Source: Candidatus Zixiibacteriota bacterium (GTDB taxonomy: Bacteria > Zixibacteria > MSB-5A5 > GN15 > FEB-12). Taken from it: DNA of 55,199 bases. Every line of letters begins with the position of its first letter. Positions within the stretch are counted from its first letter, which is position 1. Made by a program: the position numbers and the translations under genes. The stretch covers positions 1-55,199 of the forward strand of contig JAQUSF010000008.1 in NCBI GenBank assembly GCA_028715215.1, given 5' to 3'. The notes under the pieces are model-generated. The model ran no database searches, had not been told where the DNA came from, and saw only the letters and a list, made by a program, of their open reading frames with translations. Below, one piece after another: positions 1-7,244 of the stretch.

Positions 1-43
1 GGTGATGAACTGTTAGATATAGTTCTGGATTTACGTCAGTTCT

Positions 44-124
44 CGTAGGGCAGAACCCTTTAGTGGTTTTGCCAAAGTAATGCAAAATAAATAGGCAGGA
101 GCACAAGGAGGCTCCTGCCCTACT
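44..124. repeat. Composite pair of facing hairpin repeats
   Basis: Two imperfect hairpins face each other. The left arm (44-73) begins CGTAGGGCAGAACC and closes with GGTTTTGCC. The right arm (94-124) is a GGCAGGAGC...GCTCCTGCC stem ending in CCCTAC. The same left/right pairing recurs at 3943-4065, so this is a dispersed unit and not a chance palindrome. The flank CAGTTCTCGTAGG is also shared with the repeats at 19997 and 21948. Confidence 0.75.
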
Positions 125-168
125 TGGACTATGTATATATTAAAATAAAAAAATTCAATAAAAAAAGA

Positions 169-197
169 TTGACACATATAATTAAATTTTATATTTT
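169..197 (+). promoter_or_regulatory. Sigma70-like promoter upstream of a short terminated leader
   Basis: A perfect TTGACA at 169-174 is separated by 17 bases from TATTTT at 192-197. Initiation would fall near 204, giving a leader of about 115 nt that meets a strong intrinsic terminator at 291-319 before the AIPR gene at 379. Promoter consensus use in this lineage is assumed. Confidence 0.5.
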
Positions 198-203
198 TAT
201 ATG

Positions 204-319
204 AGCGTGGATGCGCGGGTAAATAAATATTAAATTGCCGGATGGCAAGAAGAGATAATGGAGGTAGATATGATATAATATTTGTGTTTCACCACGTTCA
301 AATCTACGTGGTTTTTTTT
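204..319 (+). ncRNA. Possible short RNA or attenuated leader before the AIPR gene
   Basis: The stretch between a good promoter (169-197) and a complete terminator (291-319) holds no convincing ORF: only a very short reading frame starts at the ATG at 259 after GGAGG. It could be an independent small RNA or a leader controlling read-through into the AIPR gene. No tandem repeats of the kind found in type III antitoxin RNAs are visible. Nothing else supports an RNA gene, so this is tentative. Confidence 0.3.
291..319 (+). terminator. Rho-independent terminator upstream of the AIPR gene
   Basis: The stem ACCACGT (291-297) pairs with ACGTGGT (306-312) around an 8-base loop and runs into eight Ts (312-319). 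It sits 60 bases before the AIPR start codon. Confidence 0.8.
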
Positions 320-378
320 GCCCGGATGGGCTTTATTAAGAGTAAATGATTGGAAAATCTAAACTTTGGAGATTTAAA

Positions 379-1560
379 ATGAGTACAATTAAATTATCAC
401 CGTTCTTTATTCGTCGTTTTCCCGACCCGCTTAATAAAATTACTAATGATAGCAATTATTATGATGTCGAACATGTAATTGCTATTTGTCAAGCAAGGGA
501 TATACCAGACAATATACCTTTAGAACCTAATCCTAGAGCTCAAAATATTGACAGGTCGATTTATAGAAAGGTGAAGGATAGTCTTTTAGCAGAAGGTGAT
601 CCAACATTCTTGTTAAAGAATAAGGGGATTACAATTATAGCTCGTAAGGCTATTATGTCAGATGATAAAAAAGAAATTGATTTGATACTATCTGATATGG
701 ATGGTATTGTTGATGGTGGGCATACATATAAGATTATATTAGAAAGTAAAGAGTTATGTCCTTATAATCAGTTTGTTAAAATTGAAATTATTACTGGTTT
801 ACCAGATTTTCTAGTAGAACCAATAGCAGAAGGTTTAAATACTGCTGTTCAGGTTCAACAAATGAGTCTTTCTAATTTAGAAGGTAAATTTGATTGGATT
901 AAAGAAGAGTTAAAAAAGCAATCTTATTTTAATCAAATAGCTTTTAAGGAAAATGAAGAAGGTAAGTTTGATGCTCGTGATATTGTTGCTTTATTGACAT
1001 TGTTCAATATTGATTTATATCCAGAATCGGGAACTGTACATCCTAAAGCAGCTTATACATCCAAATCCAAGTGTTTATTAGATTTTTTAGATGAAAAGAA
1101 TAATGATAGCTTTAAGAAATTGAAACCTATTTTGGGTGATATACTGTACCTGTATGACCATATACAAATAAATTCACACGAACTCTATAATAAAAAATTT
1201 AAAGGAAAAGGGGGTAAATTAGCATTTTATAGAGGTAGACAAAGGGGTTCATATAGTTTTATATTCTTGGGTGCAGAAGGAAAGTATCAGTTATACGATG
1301 GTGCTCTATATCCTATAATGGGTGCAATGCGTTTTTTAGTTGAACAAAAAAACGGTTCTCAAGAATATTCATGGAAACTTAGATCTTTTAAGGAGGTGCT
1401 AAGTTTTTATGATTCCATAGGTGGTGATCTAATCAATATTACCAAAAATACTAGTGATAGTAAGGGGAGAAATCCTAATGCTATTGGTAAAGACGATAAC
1501 CATTGGGCATATTTATACCAGACTGTTGCTTTTGCATATATGAAGAAAACGAGTAAGTAG
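379..1560 (+). CDS. AIPR-family protein (abortive phage infection type)
   Basis: The 393-residue product carries the hallmarks of the AIPR / DGQHR-like group: an NKGITIIA segment around residue 84, followed by DGIVDGGHTYKIIL about 35 residues later. AIPR proteins are linked to abortive phage infection and to restriction-modification islands, but the biochemical activity is not established here. I chose ATG 379 (MSTIKL) over the in-frame ATG at 346 because TGGAG lies 7 bases upstream of it. The gene is much more AT-rich than the housekeeping genes nearby, suggesting recent transfer. It stands alone, with a terminator before and after, and no restriction or methylase partner is within the window. 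It could also be a solitary remnant of a defence island to the left. Confidence 0.7.
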   Translation: MSTIKLSPFFIRRFPDPLNKITNDSNYYDVEHVIAICQARDIPDNIPLEPNPRAQNIDRSIYRKVKDSLLAEGDPTFLLKNKGITIIARKAIMSDDKKEIDLILSDMDGIVDGGHTYKIILESKELCPYNQFVKIEIITGLPDFLVEPIAEGLNTAVQVQQMSLSNLEGKFDWIKEELKKQSYFNQIAFKENEEGKFDARDIVALLTLFNIDLYPESGTVHPKAAYTSKSKCLLDFLDEKNNDSFKKLKPILGDILYLYDHIQINSHELYNKKFKGKGGKLAFYRGRQRGSYSFIFLGAEGKYQLYDGALYPIMGAMRFLVEQKNGSQEYSWKLRSFKEVLSFYDSIGGDLINITKNTSDSKGRNPNAIGKDDNHWAYLYQTVAFAYMKKTSK

Positions 1561-1565
1561 TTAAT

Positions 1566-1599
1566 AAAAAAAAGAGCAACATCTCAAGGTTGCTCTTTT
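1566..1599. terminator. Bidirectional terminator between AIPR gene and pepF
   Basis: The stem GAGCAAC (1574-1580) pairs with GTTGCTC (1589-1595). It is preceded by eight As and followed by TTTT, so it can end transcription of the AIPR gene on the plus strand and of pepF on the minus strand. Confidence 0.85.
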
Positions 1600-1689
1600 C
1601 CTCTTGATCCAGTTCAAGTGGGTAGGCAGCCATCCACATCTGCCCCTTATATGCCGACAGCCTATTATGTTTTACCGAATAATAAAACA

Positions 1690-1714
1690 GGCACAACTAC
1701 TTAAGAGTTGTGCC
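1690..1714. repeat. Hairpin repeat, GGCACAACT type
   Basis: GGCACAACT pairs with AGTTGTGCC around a 7-base loop, followed by CTGCTTA. Read on the minus strand it has the same plan as the hairpins at 44-73 and 3943-3972, with stem bases changed on both sides so that pairing is kept. It lies just beyond the pepF stop codon and is followed there by a T-rich tract. Confidence 0.65.
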
Positions 1715-1738
1715 CTGCTTAACTGCCTGGTAATTCGC

Positions 1739-3556
1739 TTATGTCAGCCGGTTCATTTCCTCCACTTTTTCATCAAACATCTTCACCGTCGCCATAAACG
1801 GCTCCGGCGTGGACATATCCACCCCGCAGATTTTTAGAAGGTTCATCGGGTAATCCTTGCCCCCTGCCGAAAGCATCTCAAGATAACGTTCGATAAGACC
1901 GCTTTCCCCATTAAGGAACTTCGCCATTATCGCTTGCGAGGCGGCGTACGAGGTCGCATACTGGAAAACGTAAAAATTGAGATAGAAATGCGGGATGCGC
2001 GACCATTTCAACGGCGTGTGGTCATCGACCACGAGCTCGGGACCATAATACTTATGGGTCAAATCGCGCCACAGCCCGGTCAGCATGTCGGGCGAAAGCG
2101 CCCCGCCTTTCTCCACCTCTTCATGGATTAACAGCTCGAAATGAGCATACATGACCTGGTGGAAATAGGTCCCCATGGTGTTATCGGCGTAGCGGTTTAA
2201 AAGATACAATTTAGTCCGGTCGTCTTTGGTTTCGTTCAGAAGGAGCTGCAGAAGGAGACTCTCGTTGAGGGTCGAGGCTACCTCGGCCACGAACGTCGAG
2301 TAATGCGCCTTGGGGTAGGGCTGGGCGGCGTTGGCCAGGTGACTGTGCAGAGCGTGCCCCATCTCGTGGGCCAGCGTGAACATATCCGAAACGGTTTTGT
2401 TGTAGTTCATGAGCACGTACGGGTGCACCGAATAATCCCCGGCGCTGTAGGCGCCACTGCCCTTGCCCGGCGTCTCGAAAACATCGACCCAGCGTGAATT
2501 GAAGGCTTTCTTGAGCGTTTCAATATATTTCTCTCCCAGCGGCTCAAGCGCCCTGATCACTTTGCTTACCGCCTCGTCGTACTCGATTTCGAAATCCTGG
2601 TCGGGAAAGAGCGGGCAGAGCATGTCATAGGGCATAATCGGGTCAAGCCGGAGTACTTTTTTCCGAAGGGCGGTGTACTTGTGGAGGGCTTCGATATTAG
2701 CCTCGGTGCTTTCAATCAGCGAACGGTAAACCGAATCCGGGATATTGTCGCCATACAGCGTCGCGCTGAGACAATTATCGAACTTGCGGGCCTTGGCGTA
2801 AAAGATGTCCTTGTTTACAGCCGTCGAAAGCATCGCTGAAAGCGTATTAAGGTGGCTTTTATATGAAGTGTAAAACGCTTCGTTGGCTTCTTTACGCACC
2901 CGGCGGTCGCTTGATTCCAGAAATTTGGCATAACGCTGTTTGGTCAGGGTTAACTCGTTGCCTTTTTCGTCTTTAATCGAAGGATAGGTAAGGTCGGCGT
3001 TGTCGAGCATGTTGAAGGAATTTTCAGCCCCGCGGGCTACCACCGATGACATGGCCAGGATTTCCTCAACCTCGGTGGAGCGGATATGCTTTCGGGAACG
3101 AATCAGCTCTTTAATATAGAAATCGTAAACGTCGGTCTTCTCGAATTTAGAGGCCATCTCGAGCAGTTTTTTTTCGTCGATTTGCAGAAGTTCCGGTTCG
3201 ACGAAGGCGAAAGCCGTCCCCGCCTGGGAGCTTAAAATCGCCGACCGCTCGGTCATCTCCTGATAGCGGGACACCCGGTTGTCGAGGTCCTTGCTCAAAA
3301 AAGCGTAAAAGTAAATTTTCGATACAATCCGGCTTAATTCACTGCGGGTTTCCAGGCATTCGTAAAGAGTCGCGGGCGATTCGGCCAGCCGGCCGCGGAA
3401 TGTCCTGGCGCCGACTATCAGGGTTTGGGCTTTGTTGAAGTCTTCCTCCCAGAAGGTATCATTGGGGTAGATATCTTTGAGATTCCACTTGTACTTATCG
3501 GGGATATTTTCTCTTTGAGGGATGGTGTTATCGGCGGTTTGGGATTCAATGGACAT
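1739..3556 (-). CDS. pepF: Oligoendopeptidase F (M3B metallopeptidase)
   Basis: The 605-residue product is a cytosolic zinc peptidase that trims oligopeptides. The zinc site HEMGH is at residues 397-401, and the third ligand is probably the Glu of FVAEVASTLNE near residue 425. The N-terminal helical part matches the PepF/M3B layout and the length is typical of the family (about 600). The ATG at 3556 has AAAGGA eight bases upstream. The gene is monocistronic: the terminator at 1566-1599 lies downstream and repeat-rich DNA lies upstream. There is no signal peptide. Substrate specificity cannot be read from the sequence. Confidence 0.93.
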   Translation of the reverse strand: MSIESQTADNTIPQRENIPDKYKWNLKDIYPNDTFWEEDFNKAQTLIVGARTFRGRLAESPATLYECLETRSELSRIVSKIYFYAFLSKDLDNRVSRYQEMTERSAILSSQAGTAFAFVEPELLQIDEKKLLEMASKFEKTDVYDFYIKELIRSRKHIRSTEVEEILAMSSVVARGAENSFNMLDNADLTYPSIKDEKGNELTLTKQRYAKFLESSDRRVRKEANEAFYTSYKSHLNTLSAMLSTAVNKDIFYAKARKFDNCLSATLYGDNIPDSVYRSLIESTEANIEALHKYTALRKKVLRLDPIMPYDMLCPLFPDQDFEIEYDEAVSKVIRALEPLGEKYIETLKKAFNSRWVDVFETPGKGSGAYSAGDYSVHPYVLMNYNKTVSDMFTLAHEMGHALHSHLANAAQPYPKAHYSTFVAEVASTLNESLLLQLLLNETKDDRTKLYLLNRYADNTMGTYFHQVMYAHFELLIHEEVEKGGALSPDMLTGLWRDLTHKYYGPELVVDDHTPLKWSRIPHFYLNFYVFQYATSYAASQAIMAKFLNGESGLIERYLEMLSAGGKDYPMNLLKICGVDMSTPEPFMATVKMFDEKVEEMNRLT

Positions 3557-3887
3557 GAATAAATCCTTTCTTTACATTCGAATATTTTTCCTAATATGAG
3601 ATTAAAACCACAAAAAAGCAAGCCCGGTTGCGGTGTTTCCGGAAAAGGTATCAGGGGATAAAGCCGGGTTGCGGTTGGGGTACCACTTGAGCCTCCACCA
3701 CGAATAGCCTTCGTCAAAAGACGCAGTTAAAGAAATTTCTGTGGTTGGTGCGCGCCCTCGGATACCAACACTTTTAATAATCCAGGGCATGGGGATGTGT
3801 GCCAGTGGCAAATGACCACATCTACACAAGTAATAATTGTCGAAAGCACAAGGCCTTCGACAGGACTGCAGTCTATATTAGTCAAAG

Positions 3888-3913
3888 TAGGTCAGGAGCC
3901 CCGTGCTCCTGAC
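3888..3913. repeat. Hairpin repeat, GTAGGTCAGGAGC type
   Basis: GTAGGTCAGGAGC is followed by GCTCCTGAC, forming an 8-9 bp stem with a short CCCGT loop. It shares the GTAGG lead-in with the other hairpins of the family but has a different stem sequence. Confidence 0.65.
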
Positions 3914-3942
3914 ATTTTTCTGTCAAGGTATAAAATAGTACA

Positions 3943-4065
3943 CGTAGGGCAGAACCCTTCAGCGGTTCTGCCTATTTTAAGCTGACCTCCTACGTGGTTA
4001 ACTGGGACGTATGAACTAAGCATAGAAAAAAAATAGGCAGGAGCACAAGGAGGCTCCTGCCCTAC
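3943..4065. repeat. Second composite pair of facing hairpins
   Basis: The left hairpin (3943-3972) reads CGTAGGGCAGAACC...GGTTCTGCC. The right hairpin (4036-4065) is nearly identical to that at 94-124, including the GCACAAGGAGGC core and the CCCTACTT tail. Here the two are about 60 bp apart; in the copy at 44-124 they are about 20 bp apart. Read on the minus strand, the right hairpin runs into TATTTTTTTT and could serve as the terminator of the dockerin gene ending at 4083. Confidence 0.75.
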
Positions 4066-4082
4066 TTCGACTTTACAACATG

Positions 4083-5519
4083 TCATTTAAGGGTTGTCTG
4101 GCTTACCCAGTTAAGTTTAAGACCTGAAGTTGATATTGTACTCCTAGCTTTATCCAAATCTGGTTTACCTGAGATCTGAACTGATTCCGGGCAAGCAACT
4201 AGCGGTTCATGAGCTAAATAGAGATGGTCGATTAAAGCTGTTATATCGGTAATATCCGGATTACCGCCGGAGATATTGACATCGGCCTCAGCCGGACAAC
4301 ACAATTCCCCGTGAGAAATGTACAGGAAATCAATCAGCCGGGTGATGTCCGAAATATCCGGTTCCTCGTTTGACGAACAGTCCACATTACCAGTCGTACC
4401 GTAACAGCAGGGCGCCACCATGAGGGTAATCTGTCCCAGCCAGGCAGGTTCAATATAGCCAGGAGGCTCGGGAGCCTGATGCGAAAACCATATCCAGGTT
4501 TCTCCTACGTCGAAATAGTAGTCGAGTATTATCGTTTTACCGACATCCTCGGCAACGGTTTTAAAAGTCAAATAACCCATATTTATTTCGAAGGGAGCTT
4601 CCAATTTATCCCCCTCATCGGCCAGGAATCTCAATCCAACTATGTCGTCAGGGTGCGGCGATAAGACATAGGCCGCCAGGTCACCTATATTTTCAAGATA
4701 GGGCAGAGTTTCTAGGTCTGTCCAAAAAATCCCGTTCGGAGAGCTGAGCTGGTAACAGTTGATCAATTCCGAAAAATCCCAGTTGAGTTCGGAGCTGTAG
4801 GTCAGGGGAAAAGTAACCTTGCGGGCGGCGATGATATCGCCAGTCGAAGTAAAACCGGAGTCCTGTGAATAGTCAACATTTACTTCACCTGCAGGGGCAT
4901 AAGCGATATAATACTCATATGGTCCGCCCCAGTCGGGACGTATGTTAGCTGTTGTACCGGAGGCGGATGAGATTTGAGACCACACCCAAGTATATCCGGT
5001 AACAGACATCGAATCTAGAACAATATGTTTGCCCGCCTGTTCAAAATCAATATTGAAAGTCAGATAACAAACTACATAGCCAATATTCCACAATGGCCCG
5101 TATCCCCAATACGGACCGGTTTTCCAGACACCTGAATCGCCGAAAGGCGTTACTAACGATGCTAACCGGAAGAAATCAGGACTGATACCGTCCCATGTTT
5201 CACCATTCAATACATATGGTACCAACCCACTAGAAAGGGGAAAATTAGGTGCATAGCCGTCCACTCTTGCAAAATCAATATTTGACCAGGAAACACTATC
5301 CGGGGAACTTAATGAATAACAATTAGAGAAATATTGAGCGGCATCATAGCCGTTAATATAAGTAAAATCAAAACGTAATTGCTGTCCAGCGAAGACGGTG
5401 TCCGTAGTCCCTGGCTTTAAACCCTGCACACATTCAACTCTAACTCTGGCTTCCTCCCCGGCAGCCCAGAAACTGAGCATAATTATAAAAACAACTGAGA
5501 GGACAAATATTCTTTTCAT
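4083..5519 (-). CDS. Secreted dockerin protein with duplicated cohesin-like domain
   Basis: The 478-residue product starts with a signal peptide (hydrophobic residues 5-20). Two homologous domains follow: each has an NCY-(S/Q)-LSSP segment followed by W, and each ends with a YLTF...GK-(H/T)-I-LD...TW-W pattern, so the region is an internal duplication. The pattern resembles cohesin-like beta-sandwiches, at low certainty. Near residues 390-455 there is a dockerin-like pair: CCYGTTGNVDC, then DISDITRLIDFLY, then LCCPAEADV and DITDITALIDHLY. A tail of about 35 residues follows, unlike the large paralogues at the right end, which stop soon after the dockerin. The start has GGGAGG six bases upstream. 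Its role is probably at the cell surface; no catalytic motif is seen. Confidence 0.75.
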   Translation of the reverse strand: MKRIFVLSVVFIIMLSFWAAGEEARVRVECVQGLKPGTTDTVFAGQQLRFDFTYINGYDAAQYFSNCYSLSSPDSVSWSNIDFARVDGYAPNFPLSSGLVPYVLNGETWDGISPDFFRLASLVTPFGDSGVWKTGPYWGYGPLWNIGYVVCYLTFNIDFEQAGKHIVLDSMSVTGYTWVWSQISSASGTTANIRPDWGGPYEYYIAYAPAGEVNVDYSQDSGFTSTGDIIAARKVTFPLTYSSELNWDFSELINCYQLSSPNGIFWTDLETLPYLENIGDLAAYVLSPHPDDIVGLRFLADEGDKLEAPFEINMGYLTFKTVAEDVGKTIILDYYFDVGETWIWFSHQAPEPPGYIEPAWLGQITLMVAPCCYGTTGNVDCSSNEEPDISDITRLIDFLYISHGELCCPAEADVNISGGNPDITDITALIDHLYLAHEPLVACPESVQISGKPDLDKARSTISTSGLKLNWVSQTTLK

Positions 5520-5658
5520 GATAAACCTCCCTTAATATATTATGACTCAATCGTGATGTGGTAAATTAACTTCTTCGGATAGTCTCCCTAGATTCCATAT
5601 AAGGACATTCTTTACTACCATAACATAGTAATTTTTATATGAGGTGTCAAGGGTTTTC

Positions 5659-5709
5659 CCTCGTTCCAACGCTCTGCGTTGGAATGCAGTTTTTGACGCT
5701 CTGCGTCAA
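5659..5709. repeat. REP-like palindromes, left flank of the RAYT gene
   Basis: Two adjacent hairpins: TTCCAACGC...GCGTTGGAA (5664-5684) and TTGACGCTCTGCGTCAA (5693-5709). The block is repeated in inverted orientation at 6263-6313, on the other side of the transposase gene. Confidence 0.85.
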
Positions 5710-5720
5710 TTAATAAAGAT

Positions 5721-6254
5721 ATGAACAGAGATAGATATAAAATTTATAATAACAAATACCCCTATTTCGTCACGATAACTATTATTCAATGGTTACCAAT
5801 CCTTGGAATTAAGAAAATCAGAGATATAGTAGTAGATTCCATTAAATACCTCCAAAGAAATAAAAAGATGGTTCTATATGCTTATGTCATTATGGAAAAC
5901 CATATGCATATGGTTATTCAGGTTGATGATGTACAAGAAATAATATCGAAATTTAAGTCCTTTACTGCTCGACAAATTATTGATTATTTCAAGGAGTCTA
6001 ATCACCAAGATATTTTAAAACTCTTAGGATTTTTCAAGTTACAACATAAAAAAGACAGGGATTTTCAATTATGGCAGGAAGGAATTCATCCGGTTCAGAT
6101 TGACAGCATTGATAAGATGAAACAAAAAGTCGAATATATTCATAATAATCCAGTAAAGAAGGGATATGTTAAAGAACCGGCTCATTGGATTTATTCCAGC
6201 GCGAGGAATTACAATAATTTGGAGTCAGAATTAGAAGTAAGAATGGATTGGTAA
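5721..6254 (+). CDS. REP-associated tyrosine transposase (RAYT, Y1_Tnp)
   Basis: The 177-residue product belongs to the single-strand HUH/Y1 nuclease superfamily. It shows YFVTITI near the N-terminus, the metal-binding H-x-H in MENHMHMVIQV near residue 57, and the family tail YIHNNPVKKGY...YSSARNY. RAYTs are domesticated relatives of IS200/IS605 that recognise and spread REP palindromes. It is flanked on both sides by inverted copies of a two-hairpin REP block, the expected arrangement. ATG 5721 lies just after the left block and has no strong ribosome binding site. The gene is AT-rich compared with its right neighbours. It sits between a surface-protein gene and the rpmH promoter. All visible motifs are intact, so it may be active. 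Confidence 0.9.
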   Translation: MNRDRYKIYNNKYPYFVTITIIQWLPILGIKKIRDIVVDSIKYLQRNKKMVLYAYVIMENHMHMVIQVDDVQEIISKFKSFTARQIIDYFKESNHQDILKLLGFFKLQHKKDRDFQLWQEGIHPVQIDSIDKMKQKVEYIHNNPVKKGYVKEPAHWIYSSARNYNNLESELEVRMDW

Positions 6255-6262
6255 TAAGATTG

Positions 6263-6313
6263 TGAACACAGAGCGTTCAGAATTGCGTTCCCACGCGGAG
6301 CGTGGGAACGAGG
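6263..6313. repeat. REP-like palindromes, right flank of the RAYT gene
   Basis: TGAACACAGAGCGTTCA (6263-6279) and GTTCCCACG...CGTGGGAAC (6287-6309) are the inverted counterparts of the blocks at 5693-5709 and 5664-5684. The outer edge ends in the same GAGG/CCTC. Confidence 0.85.
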
Positions 6314-6424
6314 AAACCTGTCAGGAAAGGATTCCTAACGGCGCAAAAAAACCTACTTCTACCCTATACTACTTTCTGGCCTAACTCCTGCCCCCTCCCT
6401 CCTCCCTATCTGAATATTAATGTC

Positions 6425-6452
6425 TTGACGAAGTATTATTTTTAAGTATATT
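6425..6452 (+). promoter_or_regulatory. Promoter of the rpmH operon
   Basis: TTGACG (6425-6430), 16 bases, TATATT (6447-6452). Initiation near 6460 would give a leader of about 27 nt before rpmH. It is the only good sigma70-like site between the RAYT repeats and rpmH. Confidence 0.6.
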
Positions 6453-6486
6453 TGATGGCTTGTTTATATTTTAGGTAGTTAGGAAA

Positions 6487-6639
6487 ATGAAAAGAACTTA
6501 TCAGCCATCGAACCGGAAGATGATCAACGACCATGGCTTCCGGCATAGAATGAAAACCAAAGGCGGTCGCAAAGTCCTGGCCAGCCGGCGGGCTAAAGGT
6601 AGAAAAAGACTTACGGTTAGAGTTGGCCGGAAAAAATAA
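6487..6639 (+). CDS. rpmH: Ribosomal protein bL34
   Basis: A 50-residue, very basic protein beginning [11 protein letters not shown] and containing [20 protein letters not shown], the canonical L34 sequence. It is part of the large ribosomal subunit. The ATG at 6487 is preceded by a weak GGAAA; length and start match the family. It is the first gene of the rpmH-rnpA-yidD-yidC-mnmE run and its 3' end overlaps rnpA by 17 bases, a common layout. In many bacteria dnaA and oriC lie directly upstream of rpmH; here that place is taken by a RAYT gene and a surface-protein gene. Confidence 0.98.
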   Translation: MKRTYQPSNRKMINDHGFRHRMKTKGGRKVLASRRAKGRKRLTVRVGRKK

Positions 6640-6967
6640 ACTCCCCCGTGGCCTGAGCCTGAAAAGTCGTACCGAAATTGGCGCCCTTCTAAAAAACGGT
6701 AAACGGTTCCCGGGGAATTATTTTACCCTCGTCTGGGAACCCTCCGACGACTTTAAATACGGCATCTTGCTATCGCGACAAACCGGCACCGCTGTCGAAA
6801 GGAACCGCCTCAAACGACTTTTTCGTGAGGCTCTGCGGCTTAACCGAAGTCGCCTGAATAAAACCGGCAAAATCGCTGTCCTGCCCGGAATTCAGGCCAG
6901 TAAAAAGGATTTTAATGAGATAAATGCCGATGTCGGTCGGGTGTTCGAAAAAATCAATGAAGAATGA
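6623..6967 (+). CDS. rnpA: Ribonuclease P protein component
   Basis: The 114-residue basic protein binds RNase P RNA and helps it remove 5' leaders of pre-tRNAs. The signature [14 protein letters not shown], matching RNxxKRxxRE, lies near residue 55. A start at TTG 6623 overlaps rpmH by 17 bases and gives an N-terminus ([10 protein letters not shown]...F) of the normal family shape. No ATG start would keep that shape. The 3' end overlaps the likely yidD start by 11 bases. The product is slightly short for the family but complete. Confidence 0.95.
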   Translation: MAGKNKLPRGLSLKSRTEIGALLKNGKRFPGNYFTLVWEPSDDFKYGILLSRQTGTAVERNRLKRLFREALRLNRSRLNKTGKIAVLPGIQASKKDFNEINADVGRVFEKINEE

Positions 6968-7190
6968 GCGGGTCAACCTGCTGACTTATCCCTTGCTTTT
7001 TTTAATCCTGGTCTATCGCTATACGCTCTCCCCGGTCATTGGTAACAGCTGTCGCTTTTACCCTACCTGCTCGCATTACGCCGAGGAGGCTCTGCGTAAA
7101 TACGGAGCAGTCAAAGGTACGTGGCTGGCAATTAAGCGTGTTTTTCGCTGTCACCCCTGGCATGACGGTGGCTATGACCCTGTCAAATAA
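6957..7190 (+). CDS. yidD: Membrane protein insertion efficiency factor YidD
   Basis: A 77-residue protein with an N-terminal hydrophobic or amphipathic segment (LLTYPLLFLILVYRY) and the diagnostic CRFYPTCSHYAEEAL ... FRCHPWHDGGYDPV. YidD is thought to assist YidC-dependent insertion at the inner membrane. I chose ATG 6957 (MKNERVN) over the in-frame ATG at 6924 because it gives the family N-terminus and a short overlap with rnpA. It lies between rnpA and yidC as in most bacteria. Confidence 0.93.
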   Translation: MKNERVNLLTYPLLFLILVYRYTLSPVIGNSCRFYPTCSHYAEEALRKYGAVKGTWLAIKRVFRCHPWHDGGYDPVK

Positions 7191-7244
7191 CAACTTAATA
7201 TATTGGATTTAACTTAATCGGTAATTTCTACCAAGGAAAAAAAT

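Larger units (their letters stand above)
3557..4082. other. Repeat-rich intergenic stretch
   Basis: No convincing gene is present. The stretch holds at least four hairpins: 3839-3861 (GTCGAA...TTCGAC), 3888-3913, 3943-3972 and 4036-4065. The short open frames that overlap it on both strands run through these palindromes and have no recognisable product. Confidence 0.6.

Noticed and set aside
204-290. Type III toxin-antitoxin RNA repeats ahead of the AIPR gene
   Set aside because: No tandem repeat units are visible between promoter and terminator.
1481-1696. Small minus-strand open frame across the AIPR gene end
   Set aside because: It overlaps the 3' end of the AIPR gene, the terminator and a hairpin repeat, and its product is not recognisable.
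3418-3829. Overlapping open frames at the upstream edge of pepF
   Set aside because: They are shadows of pepF or run through repeats; no ribosome binding site or family pattern.
5553-5561. DnaA box near the dockerin gene promoter region
   Set aside because: TGTGGTAAA read in reverse has two mismatches to TTATCCACA and stands alone.
6314-6486. oriC directly upstream of rpmH
   Set aside because: No DnaA-box-like 9-mers were seen; the stretch has a promoter and pyrimidine-rich DNA only.
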